A stretch of DNA of 5,732 nucleotides from a candidate division SR1 bacterium CG_4_9_14_3_um_filter_40_9 (GCA_002791215.1 PFWQ01000004.1:3536-9267), one strand, 5' to 3'; positions 1-5,732 are shown, numbered from the stretch's first letter. Notes: generated by a model not told the origin, from the sequence alone. Made by a program: numbers and translations.

Positions 1-1181
1 TGTATGACGTTATTATTATAGGCTGATGAGCATCGGGGTTATTCGCTTCGATTTTTCTGCCACAGAGGAATTTTCTAAATTCCTCTTCAGCTGCGCTGGA
101 CAAAGGCGACGTTAAACTTCCTTCAGAAGTTTTAGCGTCTTCTTTGCCGAAGGAAATGAAAAAATTGATCCTGGAAAAAAATGACAAATGCGGAGCGAAA
201 TTATTATTATCTGGAGGTGAAAGATGCAATGTAAGTAATAATGATATCAATCCTGATCGTGATTATGTCGGTCAGAATATCAAGTCCTTGCATAGTGTTT
301 TCCATGCATTCAGCAATCAGGACATGATAGATTTTTTGACTCAACATGGAATCGAAACTGTCGTGGAAGATAATGGAAGGGTGATTCTCAAAAGTTGAAA
401 AGCAAAACAACTTTTGGATTTGTTGATGAAGTTGGCGATTGAAAATGGCGTTGAAATAAAAAATTCTGTTGAAATAAAAGAGATTGCTTCACTTTGTTCG
501 CAATGACCGGACGAGTGAAATGAAACATTCAAAATAACGACAAATTCTTGAGAATTTTTCTGCAAAAAATTAATCATTGCGACGTGAGGGAAAAGTTTCC
601 CGCAGGTAGGGGCAACTTGATTTGCTTATGAGCTTGCGAAGCAATTCGGCATCGATTGCATACAGCCTTATCAGTGTTTATGTGGCATCGAAACGGTCCA
701 AGACATGTCCGGCGTGACGTGAAATTCTGCACTGGTGCAGATGCAAATTCGAAACGATAAGAAGAAATGTCTGTATGATCAAAAAGGAAGTGTGTTGTTC
801 ACTCATCGGTGAATCTCCGGGCCGGTTGTTTTCAATTCCACTCTTAGACTTTGAAACGATTCGTGAATCGTCTCTACGAATAACAAAATCAAAATTATCT
901 TTGATATGGAGAATTTGAATAAAAAATTGATAAATTTCTTCCATTTAGATGCTAAAAATTCTGTCGTCGAATTGGACATGAAGTGATTGAGGCCGTGGGA
1001 AGAGGCGAAAGTGAGCGGAGGAGGCGTGATACTGAGTGAACTAAAGTCTAATTTCGAAAGCAAAAAAATTCCTGGATTATATTTTATCGGCGAGGCATGT
1101 GATGTAGTCGGTAAGACTTGATGATATAATTTGCAATGGGCACGAAGTTCCGCAAACGTTTGTTCGCGCCGTTTCGAGTAA
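1..1181 (+). CDS. HI0933/YhiN-family FAD-dependent flavoprotein (5' partial), UGA=Gly
   Basis: This is a cytoplasmic FAD/NAD(P)-binding oxidoreductase of the HI0933/YhiN (BaiN-like) family; the substrate is unknown. The frame runs from position 3 to TAA at 1179-1181 (392 residues in the window). The start codon is probably just upstream, because the first residues YDVIIIG are the first Rossmann strand. Family hallmarks in order are GGGASG at 21-38 (GxGxxG, two of its glycines being TGA), LILEKND, LLLSGGERCNVSN, IIATGGKSFPQVGATG near 573-620, GSVLFTH then GISGP near 786-824, RPWEEAKVSGGGV near 990, and PGLYFIGEACDV then GGYNLQWA near the C-terminus. There are 15 in-frame TGA codons. About 29 extra residues (roughly 63-143) match no family feature and are a palindromic repeat read in frame. 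The segment between GISGP and EEAKVSGGGV is only about 55-60 residues, shorter than the helical domain I expect from the family. The end is convergent with the 1318-2775 gene. Confidence 0.9.
64..141 (+). repeat. Palindromic repeat element, copy 1, inserted in frame in the flavoprotein gene
   Basis: There are three successive hairpins: a perfect 10-bp inverted repeat at 64-73/77-86 with a 3-nt loop, CAGC/GCTG at 88-91/95-98, and GACGTTAAACTTC/GAAGTTTTAGCGTC at 108-120/126-139 (imperfect). Positions 88-141 align with 2814-2866 at 46 of 54 columns with one single-base gap, including an exact shared 15-mer (106-120 and 2832-2846). The element is read in frame without a stop. It falls between helix A and strand 2 of the Rossmann fold, where the family usually has only a short turn. 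Flanking codons for Leu-Pro occur on both sides (57-62 and 144-149, 87 nt apart), which could be a degraded target duplication. Confidence 0.75.
481..507 (+). repeat. Short ATTGC...GCAAT palindromic repeat inside the flavoprotein gene
   Basis: ATTGC at 483-487 pairs with GCAAT at 500-504 around a 12-nt interior. Read on the minus strand, the segment gives GHCEQSEAIS. From memory, this is a typical translation of a short dispersed palindrome seen in many bacterial genomes. Here it is read in frame as ASLCSQG, in the variable loop before the FKITT...IIATGG segment of the flavoprotein, so it disrupts no recognised motif. Only one copy is seen in this window, so the assignment rests on resemblance alone. 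Confidence 0.4.
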
Positions 1182-1201
1182 CGAGTGTCGAGTAACGAGT
1201 A
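1174..1201 (+). repeat. Two tandem copies of a 14-bp unit over the flavoprotein stop codon
   Basis: The unit TCGAGTAACGAGTG (1174-1187) is followed directly by TCGAGTAACGAGTA (1188-1201), with 13 of 14 bases identical. The first copy contains the flavoprotein stop TAA (1179-1181). It may be a replication-slippage duplication or part of a dispersed repeat. Confidence 0.7.
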
Positions 1202-1246
1202 GTATAAAAATGGACCAAAAAGACGAACAAGACGAAATATTTTTAA

Positions 1247-1310
1247 AAAAACACGCTACCCGGGAACGGGATAGAAACGTTTTGCCGAAACGTCTCTACA
1301 GCGTGTTTTT
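1247..1310. terminator. Branched bidirectional terminator between convergent genes
   Basis: A perfect 11-bp outer stem joins AAAAACACGCT (1247-1257) to AGCGTGTTTTT (1300-1310). The arms therefore end in a T-run on both strands, as expected of an intrinsic terminator working in both directions. The interior is not a simple loop. It holds two further hairpins, CCCG-GGAA-CGGG (1259-1270) and ACGTTT-TGCCG-AAACGT (1277-1293), giving a Y-shaped three-way junction. It lies 65 bp after the flavoprotein stop and 7 bp beyond the stop of the minus-strand gene, which fits termination of both. Confidence 0.75.
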
Positions 1311-1317
1311 ATATATA

Positions 1318-2775
1318 TTACTGAATTACGATGTTGTTCACGAAATCTACCCGCGCTGGATCGACTGCTTCGATAAGGAAGACTCTTCCGTCTTCTAATG
1401 TTTTCTGTGCGTATATGCTTGGTATGTTTACTGTGTTTTTTACTCTACATTCATAGATTTTTACTGCTGGGGTGATATCAAGATTTGCTTTGTCAGAATA
1501 TTTTATGACGTTGAATTGCGTGGAACAATTTATTCCTGCAGTATCCAAATCAGTCTGTGTATTGGATGAATCGTAAGAGATATTGGATGATGGGAATATG
1601 ATTGAATATCCTCATCTACTAGAGGTGAAGGTCAATGCCTTTTCTAGATTAATAGGGAATTGTTTTACGCCAGATGGAGTCGTAAGGCTTGTTCATCCGT
1701 TTGTAGTAGTTGTTGGTGTTGTAGTGGTGACAGATCATGCTTCAGGATAATAGAATGCTACCTTCTCTCCTAGATTTGGTAATGATGGATTGATAGCAAC
1801 TTTACATTCTGCTCCACCGCTGTTTACCTTGCCGGTGAATTTTGCCACTATCCTATTATTTTCCAATGCCAAGCTGCTCTTATCTGCTTGAGCTAATACG
1901 ATGTTTCCATCTATGCAGATGCTTGATACTTTGGGCATGACATTCTCTTTTACATAATCCGTATTTGGAAGTATGAGATATTGGCTTAATGCCTCTACAT
2001 CTTGCGCAGGTATATTATTGATAAAGTATCCATAGAGATTGTTTGTAAAGAACCATGAATCTGTTCCTTCGAGCTTAAAGAATGTATCATTGTTGCTGGT
2101 AGTCAGTGTTTTTTCGTTACTGCTAGAGAAGTTTTTTGATAATGTCGTGCAATTTTCATTTTGATTGCTTGTTTTGCACGTGAAGTATTGGATATTTATC
2201 GTCTGGGTTCCTCCGATTTTCTGTACTTTGACTACATTGCTTTCGCCACTATTGAGCAATGCATAGTTTGCAAAGAAATCCTCTGGCAGGTAGAGTCAGG
2301 CTTTTTCTATATACATTCAGTTTGGTACTATTTCTCCTACCATATCTCCGCTTAATGCTATGTTTCCGATGATGTTGATGACATCGATGATGTACATCTC
2401 TGAATTTCCCGACTGCGTTGGGCCGAGGTCTTTTTCCACAGTTCCTTCGATAGATACGGTGCCACTATACTGGTTCAGATCGATGGTTTTGCTTTTTAGA
2501 CCGAAAATTCCATCACTTGTGGTCTCCAATTGATGAGTATAGTTGATGTAATCACCATTTGCCGTAAGCGTCCCTTCTATAGCTACCTGTTGTCCTATCT
2601 GGAGGCCGCTCGTAGTCCCTGTATTGACTGCTCATCATCCTAGAAGTTGCGTTATATTATCCATATTTTTGTATGCGACAAAAACGAGAAAAACAATGGT
2701 AATGACCGTAAGGAAAGTCGTGAATTTTGACCCTCATTTTTGTTGAGGTTGAAATGTTGGTGTCTGTGGATCCAT
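1318..2775 (-). CDS. Membrane-anchored exported protein, function unknown
   Basis: This is one 485-residue frame, read from ATG at 2775-2773 to TAA at 1320-1318, with 8 in-frame TGA codons (Gly 14, 47, 48, 153, 160, 347, 361, 388). An in-frame TAA 12 nt upstream of the ATG fixes the start. Residues 1-17 are polar and Gln/Pro-rich. Residues 18-35 form one hydrophobic helix, followed by a long polar region, so it is probably an N-terminally anchored protein with its bulk outside the membrane. Residues about 58-137 show a VAIEGTL / VSIEGTVE / YIIDV strand pattern that could be an OB-fold-like domain. A Thr-rich linker (350-358, one Pro) leads to a C-terminal domain with GYSIIFP at 389-395. The six cysteines (200, 209, 287, 324, 417, 443) are all outside the helix and could form three disulfides. 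I do not recognise the family. A promoter-like pair is noted upstream. There is no Shine-Dalgarno sequence. Confidence 0.85.
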
Positions 2776-2810
2776 CTGTGAACATTAAGGTATTAAAAAT
2801 ATTGCGTCCT

Positions 2811-2870
2811 ATCCAGCTTTGCTGGATAAAAGCGACGTTAAACTTCTTTGGAAGTTTTGGCGTCTTTTTT
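2811..2870 (+). repeat. Palindromic repeat element, copy 2, in the divergent spacer
   Basis: This is the second copy of the element in the flavoprotein gene (46 of 54 aligned columns identical over 2814-2866). It contains a perfect hairpin ATCCAGC-TTT-GCTGGAT (2811-2827) and a longer imperfect one, GACGTTAAACTTC (2834-2846) with GAAGTTTTGGCGTC (2851-2864). T6 follows at 2865-2870, so on the plus strand it looks like an intrinsic terminator. It does not carry the first hairpin of copy 1. It lies 36 bp upstream of the minus-strand start codon, probably within that gene's leader or promoter region. Confidence 0.75.
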
Positions 2871-2871
2871 A

Positions 2872-2899
2872 CATATAGCCGGATGCTATCATTTTGCAA
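2872..2899 (-). promoter_or_regulatory. Candidate promoter of the exported-protein gene
   Basis: On the minus strand, TTGCAA (2899-2894) is followed after 16 bp by TATATG (2877-2872), a moderate sigma70-type match. Transcription would start around 2865 and give a leader of about 90 nt holding repeat copy 2. An alternative is an extended -10, TGATATAGT, at 2921-2913 without a good -35. Both are by eye only. Confidence 0.35.
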
Positions 2900-2970
2900 C
2901 TAAATAACACATACTATATCACATTTTATTCGTTTTGGTCCCTGTTGTATGGAAAGTCGCTTCTGTTTTT

Positions 2971-2998
2971 TTGCTTTTAAGTTGGCTTGGAATATAAT
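2971..2998 (+). promoter_or_regulatory. Candidate promoter of the mscS pair
   Basis: TTGCTT (2971-2976), a 16-bp spacer and a perfect TATAAT (2993-2998) make a good sigma70-type match. The start of transcription would be near 3005, giving a leader of about 50 nt before the ATG at 3056. No other strong plus-strand promoter is seen before the second mscS gene, so this one probably drives both. Confidence 0.55.
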
Positions 2999-3055
2999 TA
3001 TTTCAGCCATTAGTCTTTAGTAAAGTAGTGGAATTTTAATCTATTATATATCGTT

Positions 3056-4006
3056 ATGAATACGCAAACAGCTGTAAATGTATCAACACAGGCGGCGCCA
3101 TCTGGTCTACAATCATTGATGGATAATGTTATCGTTTCTTATGGACTCAAAATTTTGGGCGCGATGGCAGTCATTGTCGTATTGCTCTTGATTTCCAAGA
3201 TTGTCGCCAATATTGTAAGGAGAAATATCATCAAAAACGCTCCTGAAGGTAGCAAACACATAGATAAAGTCTGAAAACTCATTCATGACATCGTTTTCTA
3301 TATCTTGGTCATCTTTTCATTCTTTGTAGGATTTGAAATTGTCGGATTCAACGTCGGACTCATTCTATGAGGTATCTCATTCGGAGTCTGATTGGCTTTC
3401 AAAGAAATCCTCGGAAATATGATTGCAGGAATCATGATGCTGTATACTAAAGAATTCAAACTCTGAGATATTGTTGAGATCAATGCCGACCAGGTGTATT
3501 TTGGAAGGATAGAAGAAATCACTATCAGATATACGATTATCAGAACACTTGACCTGAGACAGGTCGTCTTGCCAAATATGACTTTGATTTCTGTACCCAT
3601 CAAGACCTTTAGTAGCGAATCGTTGATCAGACTGATAGTTCCTTTTTGGACCCATTATGATACGGATGTCGCTTTGGCGATTAAGATTATTGCTGATGTG
3701 GTCAACAGTTTTGGATTTGTAAAAGAAAAAAAGAATACCAAAGTATTTTTGTCGAACTTTTTAGATAGTTCTTTAGAATTTAAATCCATGTTCTTTTTTG
3801 ATCCTAATTGCGGTCTTCTTGTCGAGCAGGTAAATGGTTTCTTGTATGAAAAAGCCAATGATGAATTCAATAAGCATTGAATAGTCGTTCCATACAATAT
3901 GGTCACTTTGACTTTTGAAAATAATCAGCAGAAAGATTTGATTGTGCAGCAATTGGACATGCAAAATCCAGATATGCTTCCAACTTCTTGAGCAAATTCA
4001 GCTTAA
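3056..4006 (+). CDS. mscS: MscS-family mechanosensitive ion channel, first of tandem pair
   Basis: This is a small-conductance mechanosensitive channel subunit. Family members are inner-membrane heptamers that release solutes on hypo-osmotic shock. It has 316 residues, ATG at 3056 and TAA at 4004-4006. Predicted helices are about 30-54 (TM1), 76-97 (TM2) and 100-130 (TM3, pore-lining, with LGGISFGVGLAF then GNMIAGIMML). The beta-domain follows with KLGDIVEI (135-141), RIEEITIRYT and VVLPN, then an alpha/beta C-terminal domain ending in GIVVPYNMVTLTF plus a short polar tail. Six TGA codons encode Gly 73, 105, 112, 137, 275 and 312. Those at 105, 112 and 137 are glycines typical of the MscS pore helix and the LGD turn. 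It has no CGA/CGG codon. No Shine-Dalgarno sequence precedes the ATG. It is followed after 19 bp by a paralogue. The symbol is family-level only. Confidence 0.93.
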
Positions 4007-4025
4007 TTTATTCTTTTATGCAAAC

Positions 4026-4871
4026 ATGAATCAGGAAACAGTTATTTCATACATTATAAACTATCTTAGAGACAATGGACCTAGTCTATTGCGGAAGCTT
4101 TTTCTCGGTGTTCTAGTTTTCGTAGCCTTTTATATTATCAGCAAGAAAATCGTAGGTAGAGTAAAACATAGGATAGAAGCGAATTCTTTACAATCTGATA
4201 TTTATGCAAAAAAAATCTCTCAACTGGTAGGTAGTATGATTTTCATCCTGCTCATGATTTTCACCGTTCTCGCTGTGTTTCAGGTTATCTGATTTGAAGT
4301 GGCATTAATTATGTGATGAATTTCATTGGGACTCTGATTTGCCATGGAAACCATCATCAGTAATATGATAGCTTGAGTATTTCTGATGACTAATCAAAAA
4401 ATTAAACTGTGAGATTTCGTGAAATTTATGTGATCAATGAAGATGATGTGAACTATTGAAGAAATTAATATCAGATATACCGTTATCAGCACCTTCGACA
4501 AAAGAAGAGTGATTGTTCCCAATAGTATTGTCGCCAAGACGCCTATTCAAACATACAAATCTGAACCATTGGTGAGGGGCGAGATTGCATTTAGGCTACC
4601 TCGTCACTCTCATGTCCAGCAAGTCAGAGATATCATGACTACTATCATCAATGCACATAAGGCCGTGACTCATAAGGACTATACAAATATCTTAATCACT
4701 TGATTTGATAAATTTGGCACGAGTATAAAATCATATTTCTTCGTTGATCAGACCATTAAGGGTGCTAGTGCTTTCATAGTATGAAGAGATTTGAAAGGAT
4801 TGATATTTGATGAATTTAAAAAATATGGGATATCCGTTCCGTATGAACATATAACTCTCACTACTGAATAA
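4026..4871 (+). CDS. mscS: MscS-family mechanosensitive ion channel, second of tandem pair
   Basis: This is the second MscS-type channel subunit, with 281 residues, ATG at 4026 and TAA at 4869-4871. Helices lie at about 20-42, 67-88 and 91-121. TM3 reads LIMGGISLGLGFAMETII then SNMIAGV, followed by KLGDFVKF (127-134), TIEEINIRYT, RRVIVPNSIV and a C-terminal domain ending GISVPYEHITLTT. Ten of its 20 glycines are TGA (89, 97, 98, 104, 117, 129, 136, 142, 226, 253), nearly all of the pore-helix glycines. One CGG codon (residue 23) lies at the start of TM1. It is clearly paralogous to the preceding gene but diverged, and lacks its N-terminal extension and C-terminal tail. The 19-bp gap suggests co-transcription. 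A longer in-frame start at 3942 would overlap the upstream gene and is less likely. Confidence 0.92.
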
Positions 4872-4897
4872 AAAAAATTGCAAAGCATGTCGTTTTG

Positions 4898-4918
4898 ACT
4901 ATACTTCGGATAGTTTTA
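4898..4918 (+). terminator. UUCG-loop intrinsic terminator after the mscS pair
   Basis: ACTAT (4898-4902), a bulged A, and a C-TTCG-G tetraloop (4904-4909) pair with ATAGT (4910-4914), leading into TTTT. It starts 26 bp after the second mscS stop. The stem is short and AT-rich, so read-through into the small downstream gene is possible. Confidence 0.5.
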
Positions 4919-4936
4919 TCCATTTACTTTACTCTC

Positions 4937-5134
4937 ATGCTTAAAACAGCTATGAAAAAGCTTTGAACATTAAGCGTATTCGATCGGGCGATTTTCAAGA
5001 TTTGTCTTATCGCCTTGTCCTTGATGCTCGCTACGTTAATTCCTGCTTTGGTGCAAGTAAAACGACGGGTATACGCAATCATTGGTTTCGTAACGTATAT
5101 GTATGTTTTGTGGAGATTGTTCATCAAAAAATAG
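4937..5134 (+). CDS. Small two-helix membrane protein, function unknown
   Basis: This is a 65-residue frame from ATG 4937 to TAG 5132-5134 with one TGA codon (Gly 10). The standard code breaks it, so it is easily missed. The sequence is MLKTAMKKLG, a polar stretch, helix 1 (about residues 18-38, rich in Ile/Leu/Ala, ending at a Pro), a short Lys-containing turn, and helix 2 (about 45-60), ending in basic RLFIKK. An ATG at 4952 giving MKKLG is an equally good start; neither has a Shine-Dalgarno sequence. Three codons are CGG or CGA (residues 17, 43, 44). If these are Trp, the second helix begins with a WW interface pair, which suits a membrane boundary better than RR. The overall plan resembles small two-helix proteins I associate with related candidate phyla, but I cannot name a family. 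It converges on the exchanger gene with only 6 bp between the stops. Confidence 0.65.
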
Positions 5135-5140
5135 TAATTT

Positions 5141-5732
5141 TTACGCTTTCGCATCCAAAAAAACAATGAGTAAATACAGCATATAAGTTATCACCATAAT
5201 GAGCCCCTGATATCTATGTAGGGTGAATTTTCTTTTTGTCAGAGGGAATACTAGCAAGATTGCTGTCGCAAATATAGCAAATCGTATGTCTTTATTGATT
5301 CAGCTTGGTACTGTTAGAGGATGAATGGTTGCGGTGACTCCCAATACCCGCAGAATATTGAAGATATTTGATCAAACTATATTTCAGATTGCGAGATTCG
5401 GTTTTTTTCTCCGGATAGCAACTACTGATGTTGCTAGTTCAGGCAGCGAGGTCCCGATTGCTATTATGGTCAATCCTATCGTCAGTTCCGATAATCATAA
5501 TTGTTTTGCTATTTCTATCGCACCATTTACTATTCGTTCTCATCATAAAATAAGTCACGTTAATCATATCACGATGAAAAGAATCGATTTTTTTATTGGG
5601 AATGTCTCGATGTGTTCTATCGTTCTTTCTTTTTCACGTTTCGTCAGCCAGAATATGTATATCATGAACATCCCGAATAGCAACAATAATGCTATTCATT
5701 CAAATCTGCTCAATATTTCTACCCCTCCTTGT
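5141..5732 (-). CDS. Cation/Ca2+ exchanger (CaCA family, YrbG-like), C-terminal part
   Basis: This is the C-terminal 196 residues of a Na+/Ca2+-type antiporter of the CaCA superfamily. The frame is open to the right edge and ends at TAA (5143-5141). The visible part is the loop after the first repeat (SRFEG then a hydrophobic helix), a basic loop, and the alpha-2 repeat: GLSELTIGLTIIAIGTSLPE (the GTSLPE block at 5455-5438 carries the cation-binding Glu) and AIGNIVGSNIFNIL. Terminal helices follow, including RYQGLIMVITYMLYLL. Nine TGA codons encode glycines, including both glycines of GNIVGSN (5386-5384 and 5374-5372). Four codons are CGA/CGG, all at positions where this family normally has a hydrophobic or aromatic residue. 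About 120-140 N-terminal residues should lie beyond the window. It probably exports Ca2+ in exchange for Na+ or H+. Confidence 0.93.

Noticed and set aside
1..1181. A degraded pseudogene cluster with many premature TGA stops
   Set aside because: Frame is kept from end to end in every gene, TGA sits at invariant glycines in three families, and no frameshift or in-frame TAA/TAG was needed to read any gene.
1378..1395. GAAGAC/GTCTTC inverted repeat as a terminator or operator
   Set aside because: It has a 6-bp stem inside the coding end of the exported-protein gene, has no T-run, and is explained by the encoded LEDGRVF residues.
2657..2899. Minus-strand 80-residue frame at the start of the exported-protein gene
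   Set aside because: It lies in another frame across the repeat and the true N-terminus; the longer frame with the hydrophobic anchor is continuous for 485 residues.
4018..4029. A mini-ORF ATGCAAACATGA overlapping the second mscS start, as translational coupling
   Set aside because: TGA is not a stop in this code, so the mini-ORF would not end there.
4924..5166. Minus-strand 80-residue frame over the small membrane protein
   Set aside because: It overlaps the end of the exchanger gene and shows no domain or membrane pattern, while the plus-strand frame gives a coherent two-helix protein.
5722..5731. AAGGAGG on the minus strand followed by a TTG, as a start of a shorter exchanger gene
   Set aside because: The reading frame is open through it, and the residues around it (GGVEILSRFEG then a helix) are normal internal CaCA sequence; the protein would otherwise lack its whole first repeat.
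1..5732. CRISPR array, tRNA, rRNA, transposase or toxin-antitoxin genes
   Set aside because: I saw no regularly spaced repeats, tRNA cloverleaf, rRNA-like segment or transposase motif on either strand.

Overview
The window is AT-rich and reads sensibly only if UGA is a sense codon. With UGA as glycine (NCBI translation table 25), six genes open up, carrying 49 in-frame TGA codons between them. Many of these TGAs sit at glycines fixed in known families: the GxGxxG motif of a flavoprotein, the pore helix of MscS, and the GNxxGSN motif of a cation/Ca2+ exchanger. Every visible stop is TAA or TAG. This code is known from the candidate phyla Absconditabacteria (SR1) and Gracilibacteria. A second signal is that all 12 in-frame CGA/CGG codons avoid conserved arginines, and several fall where the families carry Trp or another aromatic. 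This suggests that CGA and CGG are read as tryptophan here, which would favour Absconditabacterales.

Layout from left to right. Positions 1-1181 (+) hold an HI0933/YhiN-type FAD flavoprotein, cut at its 5' end. It carries an in-frame palindromic repeat insertion near its N-terminus and a second short palindromic repeat further on. A tandem 14-bp repeat covers its stop codon. A branched, U-flanked hairpin at 1247-1310 separates it from the convergent gene 1318-2775 (-), which encodes a membrane-anchored exported protein of 485 residues with no recognised function. The divergent spacer 2776-3055 contains a second copy of the palindromic repeat and promoter-like boxes on both strands. Two tandem MscS-family mechanosensitive channel genes follow (3056-4006 and 4026-4871, +), 19 bp apart. 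A UUCG-loop terminator lies at 4898-4918. A small two-helix membrane protein (4937-5134, +) then converges on the C-terminal half of a Na+/Ca2+-type exchanger (5141-5732, -), which runs off the right edge.

The gene content suggests ion and osmotic handling (two MscS channels and an exchanger) beside a redox flavoprotein and a surface-type protein. Only the two mscS genes look like one operon. None of the four visible start codons has a clear Shine-Dalgarno sequence. A standard-code reading would break every gene into fragments and could be mistaken for a pseudogene cluster.
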